Shown here in pieces: positions 12,564 to 23,591 of a stretch of DNA of 64,000 nucleotides (positions are counted from its first letter, which is position 1; every line of letters starts with the position of its first letter). The notes beneath the pieces were generated by a model that saw only the letters and a program-made list of their open reading frames with translations, did not search any database and was not told the origin of the DNA. The position numbers and the translations under genes were made by a program. The DNA lies in contig CM034598.1 of the NCBI GenBank assembly GCA_020091685.1, positions 14,827,088 to 14,891,087 on the forward strand, in the 5' to 3' direction. The stretch is from Lutjanus erythropterus (Eukaryota > Chordata > Actinopteri > Lutjaniformes > Lutjanidae).

Positions 12564-12977
12564 GGGAGAGAAAAAGAGAGAAATAAATTCTCAGTCCTGC
12601 TCAAAATTTTCTATTTTTTTCTGCATTTCTATCTGTCTTACACATATTCTCTCTGCATCTTCCTCTCTTTTCTTTTGCTGTGACAGTCTCCCTTCATGTG
12701 AGAAGGGACTGTTAATGAATGTGGATGAGCACGTGGGAAATGTGTGGGTTTCCTCCACAGCTTTCTCTGTGAGTGACAGAAGCTCGACAAGGCTTTAGAG
12801 GCTGGCTTAAGAGTTAAAAAAAAAGCAAACAAGGAACAGCTTTTTTCCAGATGGCCACTGCAAAATAGAGCAAAATATACTCTGCAAGTTTGTGCAGGCA
12901 GCGTCTGCCTGAAGTACTACAAGTCATTCTGAGCAGAACTACTGTTGTCTGACTGAAAATGGTCTATTTCTATATAT

Positions 12978-13952
12978 CAGAGGAGGGGAGTAACTAAGTA
13001 CAACTACTGAGTAACTATACTTACGTAGATTTTTCAAATATTTGCGCTTTTCTTGACTATTTATTTTTCTGACTACTTTTACACCCTAGATTTTAACACA
13101 AACACAGTATCTGTACTTGATACTTTTTACATTTTCAAAACAGACTTGTTACTTTAGTTTTCATGCATTTGGGGAGAAATTTTGATTATTTTTATTTTGC
13201 ATCGTTGCACGCTGCCTTCCATCAAGACAGATTTCAACCTAAATGCATATGACAATAACACATAGGAAAGACATGCATATCACACAACAGAGATAACAAG
13301 ATGAAAATCGATGTGAAAGACGTAACAAGATGTAACAAGATGTAACGAGACAGCAAACAACATAAAAGATTAAACAAGACAAGAAAACGGAATAAAGGAC
13401 ATGACAAGAAGTAAGGCAATGTTAAAGACATAACTTACCAGACAAAAAAAAATGAAACAGATATAACAAGATGAAAAAGATGTAATAGATGAAAAAATAT
13501 ATTTTAAAAATGTTGAAAAAGACATAAGAAAATGAAAAATGAGGTAAAGAATGCAACAAGATGAAAAAAACTAACAAAGCAAAAAAAAAAAGTGTGATGA
13601 AAGATGATGTAAAAGATGTAACATGATGAAAAACAATGTTAAAGAAATAACAAAATGAAGAATAACTTAACGTGAATTACATAAAGAAAAATGTCAAAGA
13701 TGTATCAAGACAAAAAAAAGAGACAAGAGATGAAGACTCGACCGCAGAAAAAAGGTGAGCTTCAGTTAGCTTTACACAGAAACAGCTGTTAGAAATTTCA
13801 ATCATAAGGCTACTTTTATATTTCAGAGCCTGTACTTTTTTCTTTTACTTGAGTAAAGAAGTTAAATCTGTACTTCTGCTTTTAGTTGTTTCATACACAA
13901 GTATCTGTACTTCTACTTGAGTAAAGAATTTGTGTATTTTTTGCCACCACTG
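12978..13952. mobile_element. Non-autonomous hAT-type transposon with internal tandem sequence
   Basis: The left end CAGAGGAGGGGAGTAACTAAG and right end GCCACCACTG (inverse CAGTGGTGGC) are decayed TIRs of the same type as at 3566 and 25017. Flanks CTATATAT and ACATATAT match at 6 of 8 positions, consistent with an 8-bp hAT target duplication. The middle (about 13300-13740) has been filled with degenerate repeats of a unit like GATGTAACAAGATGAAAAA. No transposase frame is present. Confidence 0.7.
13300..13740. repeat. Degenerate purine-rich tandem array inside hAT element
   Basis: GATGTAACAAGATG, GATGAAAAAGATGTAA and AAAGATGTAACATGATG recur irregularly across more than 400 bp with strong A/G strand bias. 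It looks like an old minisatellite that has drifted. Lies wholly inside the element at 12978-13952. Confidence 0.6.
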
Positions 13953-14934
13953 ACATATATATAAATAAAAAGCAACCCCCACTGGATCCAGCTTGGTCTG
14001 TTGGGTTTGTAATGGGCCTCACTGTTGGTCACAGTGCTCAATCTGTGTTTGCAAAAGTGACAAATACAAAAGAGAAAAATTCCTATCAAAGCTATCAGGC
14101 CTGAAGCATGAAGAGGGTAGAGCAAATGTTTATTTTGTGATTCTTCCTGGTTTGCTAAGGCTGCTCCCATCAACCTCTGCTCTAATCTGTGAGTATCTGC
14201 TATGCACTCCAGACTAAATTGCTGTTTATTCTATTCTGCGGGTGTCAAAGCCTCAGCCTGCCACTGAATGCTATCGGGGGAATGAGGGTCCCAGGATGCG
14301 CAACTGTGCTGCTGACACAACACTATTCCTGAAAGACCAGCTACTTGATTTACCCAAGCAAAATGTCACAGTAATTGTGAAGATTTATATCAATGGGAAA
14401 GAGCTGACGAGGTCGCACAGCTATCAGATCTGACAGACTTAATATGTGCTCAAATGTTGCCCGCCACACTAAAGGCTGAGGCAGGTTGACCAATTTCACC
14501 CGGAATGTTCCACCTCAGATGGTATTGACCGAGCCGTCGTTTTTCACTTCTGTAAATCGAGTGTGAAGTGGAACTTTTAGGTTGTGAAATTGCGTTTCTA
14601 ATAAACTGGAATCACTTCAAAACATTTTATCACACTTTTTAGCTTTTGCTTTGTGTGCCATCTCAGATGATATGAAAAACAGAGTGGCAGGTGGTTTGTA
14701 TAAATAGGCTTAACGCAGGTGTGCTTTGATATTGCACCCTTCACTCCCTGTCACAAGATATGTTGAGATTAAATTAAATGTGCATTGTGTTTTATTTGTT
14801 GTGTCTTAAAACAGGTGGCGTGGTGTAAAGATACTGTCAGCCATGTGGTGCAGTATGACAGAAAAGCGCTGTGCTTGATAATGATGGTGATATAATAATA
14901 AAGTTGACACAGTAGGTAAAACCTAACAATAGGA
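13953..14934. other. Non-genic stretch
   Basis: No supported gene. A 63-codon open frame at 14242-14433 sits in a less AT-rich patch but lacks a domain or splice flanks; it could be part of a conserved noncoding element. Confidence 0.35.
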
Positions 14935-15095
14935 CAGTAGTGAAAGAAATATCCAGATCCTTTACTTTGGTAAACAAAAAAAAAACAAAAAAAGAAAACA
15001 AAAAAGGACCAGTACAATAATTTAAAAATCCTGCATCCAAAATTTTACTTACTACTCACATTCTGCAGAAATATCTGCTGCGACTGATATATTAT
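14935..15095 (-). mobile_element. Truncated hAT-type element (one end only)
   Basis: CAGTAGTGAAAGAA, CCAGATCCTTTACTT and CCTGCATCCAAAATTTTACTT align with the reverse complement of the right end of the element at 25017-25465. An A-rich AAAACAAAAAAAG insert interrupts it. The other end is missing; the MITE at 15101 follows directly. Confidence 0.55.
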
Positions 15096-15100
15096 CCTAT

Positions 15101-15748
15101 AAACCCCAATTCCAAAAATGTTGGGACTTTCTGTAAAAGGTAAATGAAAACAGATTGAAATGATTTCCAGAAACTGTTCAACCTATAAATACAGTAGACG
15201 AGATATATATTTAATTGTCTAACTTATTAGCATTATTAGTTTTTGTAAATAAACACTTCTGAATTTGATGCCTACAATGCATTCCAAAAAAGTTGGGACA
15301 GGAACATGTTTATCACTGTGACAGATCACGTTTTCTGTTGAACTGTTGAAGTTTTGATGGTTCTCAGCAGCAAGAGTCATAACGCACATTTTCAACATGA
15401 GACAGGTCTGGACAGCAGACACGTCGGTCTAGTACCTGAACTCTGTTACTATGAAGCCACGCTCTTGTAACACATGCAGAATGTGTCAGGGATGTCCCTG
15501 TATGTACCTTTCAGCATTGGGGCCTTCACAGATGTGACAGTTACCCATGATGCCATGGGCACTAAAATGTTGCCCCTGTCCCAACTTTTTTTGGAACATG
15601 TTGCAGACATCAAAAATGAGCGTATATTTACAAAAAGTTCATCAGTTTGCACATAAAATATCTTGTCTTTGTACTTTATTCAGTTAAGTACAAGTTGAGA
15701 AGTATTTACATTTTATACAGCGTCAAAACTTTTTAGGAATTGGGGTTT
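15101..15748. mobile_element. MITE with AAACCCCAATTCC terminal inverted repeats
   Basis: The left end AAACCCCAATTCC and right end GGAATTGGGGTTT are perfect inverted repeats and are flanked by TAT/GTATA, compatible with a TA target as in Tc1/mariner. Subterminal AAAAAGTTGGGACAGGAACA (15287-15306) and its inverse GTCCCAACTTTTTTTGGAAC (15578-15597) add a second inverted pair. No transposase is encoded. The internal opposed frames at 15449-15656 are chance. Confidence 0.75.
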
Positions 15749-15919
15749 GTATATAACATTTTTAAATCGTTAATACTGGTACGTCTATGTGTAGGCAACA
15801 GTACTTTACTATTGTAACAAACCCATACCAATACTACAGTAATACTAATACACATGGTACGCTTTAGCATCTGTATGAGATGTTGCCTGAAAGCCTTTTT
15901 AACAAGTGATTAATGTTAA

Positions 15920-16200
15920 AGTAGTTTGGTCAGTTTTTTGCACCAAAACTACTTGGAGGGTTCAGGAAAAGATCATGGTTTCGGTTAAAATATGTATGTT
16001 GTTGTTGTTGTTTACTTATTGATAAATACTGAATAATGAGAATTGAGTTACCTGAATTATGTGATGAACGTAACTTAACACAGACTTGTCACAAAAGATA
16101 CAAACCCGTGTCTCCTGGGTGAAGGTCCTCCCATGTTTGTTGAACCCATCCATCCACCTCACCTCCATACATGGACTTTTTCTCTCGTTATACTGGATCA
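15920..16200. repeat. Dispersed repeat fragment
   Basis: GGTTCAGGAAAAGATCATGG near 15960 resembles GGTTAGGAAAAGATGGTGG near 61108, and the following CAAACCCGTGTCTCCTGGGTG looks like the same fish repeat type. Fragmentary; boundaries approximate. A (GTT)n tract sits at about 15999-16013. Confidence 0.35.
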
Positions 16201-16358
16201 CCTGTTGAGTGGGTTTACACTGAAGTTACTTGAAAGCCTGGTATGTCTCATACGGACCTTGGGCACCTGTAAGAGATGCCGAGGACATGTGAAAAAGCAT
16301 TGTTTTCATTCCAACCTTATTTGATGACTTGGAATGAAGGCTGTAGGTACAGCTAGTT

Positions 16359-16821
16359 TTAAAGGTACAATTCACCTCAAAATCAAAAACACATGTATTT
16401 TTCCCTGTTCTTTTCCCCATTTTTTCCATGTTGGCTTCATAGGTGTCTGCCTTCTCTCAGAAATATTTGTTTGAAAAATTCAACATCAGCGTCTCTTTCC
16501 AACAATCATCCGTTGTTCAAGATAATCCACAGAGCTTGTAGTGAGTAGTTTCATGTAGGAACTACTTTCTTTCTGGGAGAAAAGAAAGCACTTCCAGTAG
16601 ATTCTACTGCAGAGAGAACAGAGTTCCAACATGAAACTGCTCACAACAAGGTATATGGGTTATTTTCAGTAACCGGGTCATGATTTTGGGAAAGACAAAC
16701 TGGTGTGTTTTTCTCAAGCCAAGTCTAAAGCCAATATCAAAACAGAATATATGGATAAACAACACTCCAGGCCAGAGGATAAATGTGTATTTTTGATTTT
16801 GTAATGAACTGTCCCTTTTAA
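16359..16821. mobile_element. MITE with about 40-bp imperfect TIRs
   Basis: The left end AAAGGTACAATTCACC, continuing into CAAAATCAAAAACACA, is the inverse of the right end TGTGTATTTTTGATTTTG, continuing into TGAACTGTCCCTTT. TTTTAA lies at both outer edges and may be the target duplication. The interior contains the block shared with 10930-11075 and 26270-26410. Noncoding. Confidence 0.65.
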
Positions 16822-16984
16822 TTACAATTTGCAGTGTAATTGTTTAGTCCCATGGGGATTTAAATTGTGAGAAATTTAGAAGGAGAAATGTCTCTGGGGC
16901 TCCAACAAGACACTCCTTTTGTGTAAGAGTTCATAAGACAAAGAGCCTTACACAAGGAAAATGTTTCAAATGCAAAATCTTATT

Positions 16985-17171
16985 CTGAAAAGTAACTATA
17001 GCTGCCAGATAGTGGAGTAAAAATTACATTATTTCCCTCTGAAAAGTAGTGGAAGTACAAGTATACCTTAATAGAAACTGGAAATATTCAAGGAAAGTGC
17101 ATATACCACAAAATTGTACTTACTGTAAGCACACTGCTTGAGGAAAAGTACTTAATTACTTTCCACCACAT
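16985..17171 (-). mobile_element. Truncated hAT-type element
   Basis: Read on the minus strand it begins GTGGTGGAAAGTAATTAAGT, then runs through GTACTTCCACTACTTTTCAG and GTTACTTTTCAG, the pattern of the left half of the hAT family whose intact copy is at 25017. The right end is missing. Confidence 0.55.
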
Positions 17172-18410
17172 TAATTAGGCACATGAAATGCTAAATAAAT
17201 TCCTGGGAAAGAGTGAGGAACAAATCAGAAACTAAATGATAATTGATGAAACACTAACCTGTACAATGACTCTGAATTTTTAGATTATAAAGATAAATGA
17301 CTTGAGGACAGACTTTGAGATACTGTGCTGATGAAACATCATGTCATGATTCGTTCCAGGATATGTGCAAACTCAGTATTACTATTAGTACTACTATTAC
17401 TTACATCTTCATGTAAAGTGTATCACATATTCATTGGAGTAAATTATGAAGTTCATTCATGAATTGAATCTAGTATTTACATTGAATGGTCCATTAGATC
17501 AGTAGATAAGGGGTCTTCTTGTTTTTGAACTGTTTAATTGAATGTTCCTTCCTCTTCGCAACAGGCACAAATCTGGTTGGAGCACGGCCATGGTTGCTGC
17601 TTTAGTTTGATTCATGTGGGAGGTTGGCACATTTGAACTCCAGTGGCCCCAAATAACCGAACCTATTCCTAATGGACCATCTAAAATTGCTTGGTGTTGT
17701 CCCAGAAATTAGAGCATAATTGGCAAACAGCACAAAACTCAAAGGTTTTATAAGGCTTTGGTTGTTGACATCAGATAACCGGCAGTAGCTCACAGAAAAG
17801 CCAAGTGTACTAGACAGAAAGAACAGCAAAATCATCTGAGTGCCCTTGAAATGTATTTATGTCCAGTACAGACAGATGTAGATGTGACGGTGTGCAGCTG
17901 TGTAGTGTGTCAGATTGTCATGAGGGAGTTTTGAGTTTTGAGTCCCTGAAAACAGACCTGAAATGAACATTTGCAGTTTTAACCATAACCACAACCTTCC
18001 CCTAACCTTAAGTAAGTGTTTTAGTTGTGTAACACTAACATACCTTAACGTAGAGACCATCTTATGTTGGCATCACAGTCGCTACATCCGTCGGCCTGTT
18101 GACATTCCAGCCCAGATGTCATTACCACATTATTACATGAGCACTCTGTAGTCAGTATGACATTACTACTTGAGTACTTGAGTATTCAGTACTCATGGGT
18201 TGGACCGAGGCCTGGAATGTTATCATTTTAAGGGGCAAGATCACATGGCCTTTGGTGTTATCAATTTTTTGAGATGCTGGAGCAGCATGGCCATCAAACA
18301 AACACTGATTTTGAGTCAGCAGAAATAATGAATTTAATTTAATTCTTTTCTAATAATTTCTATATAATGATTTCATACTAAAACGTGTGCGATTAATGTA
18401 TATAATGATT
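17172..18410. other. Non-genic stretch
   Basis: No supported gene. Near 17975-18010 the sequence ACCATAACCACAACC and CCCTAACCTTAAG is typical repeat-like pyrimidine-rich DNA. A short ACTTGAGTACTTGAGTA patch near 18170 recalls hAT ends. Otherwise unremarkable. Confidence 0.4.
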
Positions 18411-18430
18411 CAGTATCTCAAAAAAATGAG

Positions 18431-18574
18431 AAACTTTCTCGAAATAATGACTTAGTGTCTCAAAATAATAAGTTAGTATCCCAAAATAATAAGAAACTTT
18501 TGGAAAATAGTCACTGAATAATGAGAAAGTATCTCATTATTTTGAGAAACTAAGTCATTATTTTGAGAAAGTTT
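18431..18574. repeat. Foldback (palindromic) repeat, 42-bp arms
   Basis: The arm at 18431-18472 and the arm at 18533-18574 are reverse complements with 3 mismatches in 42, separated by about 60 bp. The arms consist of TCTCAAAATAATGA-type units, which recur again in the loop. It is most likely a palindromic MITE or a decayed simple-unit repeat. It would form a stable hairpin if single-stranded or transcribed. Confidence 0.8.
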
Positions 18575-19102
18575 TTTATCATAACAACTTACATTATTTT
18601 TATCATACTGGCACGAATGGCCTTCCATACAGACAGACAGTGCATGGTCAACAGTGCATTGAAAATGCAGACATTTCATAGAGGAGACAACGAGCATAGA
18701 TGAGCATCTTACTGTTAGTCACTGCTAACAGTAGGCCAAACTAAATTCAATTCCAACAAGTAGCCACAATCATGTTCAGTTTTTCAGGTTCATAACGAAT
18801 GAAATTTCATAAATATCAGTTCAGAATTAAGTGACCTACAGTTGATTTTGTTGCAAAATTTAACAGGCGGACGCACGACAAATCACAATCGTGGTATGAA
18901 AATTTCTATATCAATGATTGCAAAACTATCACATTGACAAAATCTCTCCATAAACATACAAACTCCTGCCAAAAATACTGAAAACTGCTGTTGGTGCCCT
19001 TGCTGGGACCACAACCATCTTCAAACTCAGCCTTCATTTTGTTTTACGTTGACTAAATCTGTCCACATACAAACATATAAATGTATAAATGTGTATAAAG
19101 GG

Positions 19103-19143
<41 letters not shown>

Positions 19144-20712
19144 GGTGAAAGCAGCCACACTGCTGCAACTGTAACCGAAATGTTCTTTTTGTACTGAAAA
19201 CCCTAGAATTTTAATAGAATGGGTCTGACATTGAACAAAATCCTGGCTTTTTGCAGATATAGATATTCTTGTCTAGCAATATGCTGAAAAAAATACAACC
19301 TTTTTTGCATGTGTATGGTAATGCTATTAACACAGGAGGTAATTTGCAGACAACAGCAGCCATGCGAGCACTATATCCTGAAGACAGATCTTTCATCATA
19401 CGTCATTATACTTTCTATCTCCTAGTCTTTTTTTTTTTATCTGACTTTACTTACTTCCAGTATTAATCATAACAAGGTGCAGAGTAGTCTTGTGTACTCT
19501 GCTTTTTTTGGCTTAATGTAGAGAAGCTGAAAACAAACCTTGATTCGGAAAATTACAGGTTACTAAAAAAATATAACAAAAAGGCTGCTGTTGTTTACAA
19601 GTCGTGGTTCACCTGAATAATATAAATGCAAACAAACCAAACTAAAATGTAACAAGGTTAACTTTTCCACCACAGTTCTGGCGAAAGAGAGAAGTAACTG
19701 CAGGTGTGATCACACCTTCCCTGAGTCACGGTGACATTTTCAAAAACTATTAAACGTGCACTGTATGGATGAGAGAAATAACTGGGTGCCATCGGATGGC
19801 ATTATTAAGCTTGCCAAGAGCTGTATAAAGTTCTGAGGGTGCCAATATCTGAGGAGTTTCCATTGCTGCATGTGTTATTTAACCCCTCCCTTGTGAGCCC
19901 CTAAAAGTGGCTCTATACTAATTGCATTTTTTTAAAGTAGAAAAAAAACAGGACTGAGAGGCTTCTCACAGTGGAGTTTTGCACAACACAAAACATAAAG
20001 AAAATGATGTATCGCTGCGTTTGAACATTTGAGTTTTTAATCATCAACTTGTGTTTTTACCTGCCCCTTGAAAGTAGCTTTTATTGCTGACACAACAGCC
20101 GTATTATACAGTTTCATAGCAGCTCCTCAGATCATCTATAAACGCTTCTTAAAGGGATAATTCAGACTCTTTTGCAGTGGGTACCTCTTGCTGTTCATTT
20201 TGCCACACATATTAACGGGCTATTAGAAGTGTACATAGAACACTATTATATGAAACTTACTATCACAATCTATAAATAATTTGGACAGTGAACAACAGTT
20301 TTTGAGGGGCACATTTCAACTTTTCAGTGATTAAGACTATGTAATATGGACACTATGGGTGTAAAGAAGGTGTGTCAAAAAAAACAGCAATATCAAAATA
20401 GAGCTTGTTTGTTGAAATTTTGTCTGAGCGAGGATCCCCAACAGAGGTCTGGGCTAAGTTTTCAAGTCCAGAAAAGATGCCTGAAGCAGCTACACAGCCT
20501 GACAGCCCTTTCTAATGGGAAACTGCTGTTATATGAGGCAAATATCACTATCTTCAAACCAACCAGACTCCATTGCCAACAGTAACTTTACCTTGCAGAA
20601 CACGGGAGTTAATACTGCTTCGATCGGTTAGTTAGTTTGTGTCATTGTGTGACTTAAAGCTTGAGTAGGCAACATTGCTTTGATATAACTGAGAAATAAT
20701 TTCATAAAAATG
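18575..20712. other. Non-genic stretch
   Basis: No supported exon. Short open frames at 19269-19466 and 20346-20585 have no domain. The GA microsatellite inside is listed separately. Confidence 0.4.
19106..19143. repeat. (GA)n microsatellite
   Basis: AG/GA dinucleotide run of about 19 units with one C interruption near 19136. Confidence 0.95.
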
Positions 20713-20940
20713 GTCTTCATGAAGAGTGGGTCATGACCGAAAGAACAAGATCGTGGATACAAATGGGTTTTCTCAGGAGGGTGGCTGGTATCTCCCTTAG
20801 GGACACGGTGAGAGGCTCAGTCATCCTTGAGGAACTCGGAGTAGAGCCGCTGCTAATTTGCGTAGAAAGGAGCCAGTTGAGGTGGTTCGGGCATCTCGTA
20901 AGGATGCCACCTGGTTGCCTTGAGCTGAGTGATTTTTTTT
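20713..20940 (+). pseudogene. C-terminal scrap of a non-LTR retrotransposon
   Basis: The plus-strand frame from about 20733 reads MTERTRSWIQMGFLRRVAG, then RGSVILEELGVEPLL and RSQLRWFGHLVRMPPG. This is the conserved stretch after the reverse transcriptase domain found in fish LINE polyproteins; the RWFGH-V-RMP signature is characteristic. Only about 70 codons remain, with no upstream RT motifs and no continuation downstream of PPG. It is therefore a dead fragment, internal rather than a full 3' end. Confidence 0.75.
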
Positions 20941-21859
20941 CAGGTGGCTAACCTATTTTTTATTTATATTTAGGTTTTTGATGCTTCTCCAAACTGAGGC
21001 CATGTATGGCACCATTTATTGTAGGTAATCACTGAATATGGATAAGTTCCCCTTCACCCCAAGATGTGTTTTGCTTATTGTTGCTTCACTTGGATGTTTG
21101 AGCTTCACTGTGCAGATTGATGTGTGTGCAGAGTTTGACACTTGAGGGCTGTTTTCACATTCGTCTGAAGGGGGAACATTTCTGAAAATTGCTTAAATCT
21201 CAGCTTCATATGTTCATGTACAAGCAGGATTTTATGACATAACAACTAGTTTGGAAACCAGTAATGGTTCATGCAATTTACATGTTATAAACCCAGTGTT
21301 CATAAACTGAGAATGAACTTTTCTTGCATCCAGCAATTAAAGTCTGAACAATATTTGCATAAAATTCTGTTTTTAATGAGAGAGAAGGAGCAGATGTAAT
21401 TTTAAGGATTCTTAATGGGATAATTGAACTTTTTTAATATGGAAAAGCCATTTCAGGCACAAATTATTATTTCAAGGAGAGTATTTTTATATGTCTTAAA
21501 AACATGTCTGAAGGGGATCTTTAAACTTCTGTCCTCAGATTACAGTCTTCGCTTCATTCCTATTTTACTTCTTAATGTGCACAAGTGCAAATTCTCTTCA
21601 CTTTATAAGGCTGACCCTTTCATCATGCTGCAATTCAGTCACCTCAGCTCTTGTTTAGTGTACCTGTTTGTAGTCAAGTGTGCAGACTGGCTGACTGGGG
21701 AACAAAAGCAGAGAGAGGCTGCTTGAACTCCATTGGATTCTTAAGACAATATAACTGAAAAGATCAGCATCAGCATCATTTATTTTATTTTTTCACATGC
21801 AAAAATGTGTGCCCTCAAAGCAGGAATCTTTTGAAAGTACCGCTACCGTATTTTCATTC
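20941..21859. other. Non-genic stretch upstream of the gene
   Basis: Contains a 100-codon open frame (21424-21726) without recognised domain. No TIRs or simple repeats. Probably the distal 5' flank of the gene starting at 22150. Confidence 0.35.
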
Positions 21860-22149
21860 AAGTATAGTATGTAATTTATTCAACAGCCTTTCAGTCTGGA
21901 TCTTCTTGGCTTTCCTCTCCTTTGAAATGCAAGAGAGCAGGCAGGCATGCAGGCAGGAGAGACATCTGCTTGGGCTTCTAATGGGTATCACAAATGTTTC
22001 AGTAATTCCACTCCATCTGAAACTTCCCTCCCCTTCAGCACACTCCCAAATTACAGCAACGGTATGAAGCTGGGGCTCTTTGCCTTGCAGAGCGTTAGTG
22101 TTTTCCCCAGCTGAGACGAACGGAAAGATTCCTCCTGTGGGCTTGCATC
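21860..22149 (+). promoter_or_regulatory. Putative promoter and 5' UTR of the tnmd-like gene
   Basis: The segment directly precedes the strong Kozak start at 22150. It is less AT-rich than its surroundings and free of recognised repeats. E-box motifs CANNTG occur at 21963 (CATCTG), 22014 (CATCTG) and 22108 (CAGCTG). In mammals tenomodulin is activated by the bHLH factor Scleraxis through E-boxes, so these are plausible sites, but such hexamers are frequent by chance. No clear TATA box at a fixed distance; the transcription start is not defined. Confidence 0.3.
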
Positions 22150-22197
22150 ATGGAGGCTAGCAGTCAATCCAGCAGTCAACAGACTCTGTGGAAAGAT
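22150..22197 (+). CDS. tnmd: Tenomodulin-like gene, coding exon 1
   Basis: The ATG has A at -3 and G at +4, a strong Kozak context. It opens a 16-codon frame reading MEASSQSSSQQTLWKD that ends exactly at a GTGAGT splice donor in phase 0. The peptide is polar, Ser/Gln-rich, with no signal peptide, as expected for the cytoplasmic N-terminus of a type II membrane protein. From memory mammalian tenomodulin also has a very short first coding segment of about this length, but I have not verified its exon map. The link to exon 2, 7.2 kb away, rests on matching phase, strand and protein logic. Without transcript evidence an alternative first exon cannot be excluded. Confidence 0.5.
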
Positions 22198-23387
22198 GTG
22201 AGTCCAATTTTGTTTGATTTATTGCACTTAAATTAATTGCAAAAAAAAAAAGAAAAAAAAGAAAATAATTTGAGGGTCTTTTAGGTCACACAATGTCAAG
22301 AAAATGGAAACAGCCTTAAACCTTTACAGCTCAATAAATTAAGAGCAGGTGGCAGCAGTGGTGGTTTAAAGGAGTAAGGGAAAAAATCCTGTGATATTTG
22401 AGTGTAAGCTCTAAGTGAAATATGTCAGAAGTGTGCCTTTTTTAAATCAAAAAGGAGAGCTGCTTGATCTCTTGCTGAGTGATCTGAGTTTTCTCAGAAT
22501 AGTAATTTTTCCATCTAATTCCTCTGGGATTTTCACCTTGGCTTTCTTTTCTTTATTTCCACTCTTATATTCAGTCTCACCTGCACCACTGTATTTGCTT
22601 TATATCTACAATATCCTTCTTCTCACATGCAAGCAGCATTCAAATATACACAGAAAACTGTCTTTATTTGAGACTGTATTATTGAGGAAGGTGGAGGAGG
22701 AGGGATTTTTGGCTCTGAAATCATTTTTCCTTCCTCCCCTCATACTTCACTTGTTGCAGAACCTGTGCACAGTAGAGCAATACCATTGAGTATCTGCACG
22801 GCACAGTATTATTATTATCTTTGTATGTGTGTCTGAAAAAGTGAGCTCTTTTACTGACCATCAAAGACAGGACACCTGCTCCAACAGATACTCAAATCCA
22901 CTGTAAGCGATGAATGGACAATGATTAAAAAATCACCTGTGGCTCCTTATTTCAGAATAGTTTCCACAGGATTTCAAGTGCCTATATGAGCATGCTCCAG
23001 TGTGATAAATCACCGCCTCTGCTTGTTGATTATATAGGCTACTTCTGCTTTTTTTTTTTTTCAGTTGTTTTCTTGCAGAAGTGCTCCTTTTTTGCACGAT
23101 AACAGCATGGGGCTGCGGGCACTCTTCCTCACAAAGCTCAAGAGGAATTGCCTGGCTGATTCTGAACTCCTAAACCCTTTAAACAGTAGTTGGCGGGTGC
23201 TGCACTGCTCACTCTGTCTCCATCCCTGCCTTTATTTCTGTCTGTCTCTCAGTCTGTCTCTCAATCCCACCTTCTTCCTCTGAGTATTTGATATTCAAAG
23301 CACAAGAGAGAGAGAGAGGTTTGTCCTCTAGTTAAGTTTCCACTGCTTATGCAACCTCCCACTGGAGAGCACAGGATTTCAGCCACT

Positions 23388-23430
23388 GTTTTTTTTTTTT
23401 TTTTTCTTCTTCTTCTTCTTCTTCTTCTTG
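23388..23430. repeat. Poly-T followed by (TTC)n microsatellite
   Basis: A run of about 17 T residues passes directly into nine TTC-type units ending at 23429. A pure pyrimidine tract on the plus strand. Confidence 0.95.
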
Positions 23431-23591
23431 GAGAAATTCACAATGTAAGGAATTTCTGGCTCTTTGATTGCAGCCCTCTGTTTTTCATCACGACTTAGGA
23501 ATGTACAATACTTTGATGTGAATCACGTTTCTGTGGCTACTGTCTCTGATGTGTCAAATAAAGTAGGGTAAAAATGCAGAGTTCACTAAGA

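Noticed and set aside
12501..12683. Val/Cys-rich small frame
   Set aside because: Pure product of the (GT)n microsatellite.
22415..22789. 124-codon plus-strand frame in intron 1
   Set aside because: Leucine/phenylalanine-rich translation from pyrimidine-rich intron DNA; no splice flanks or domain.
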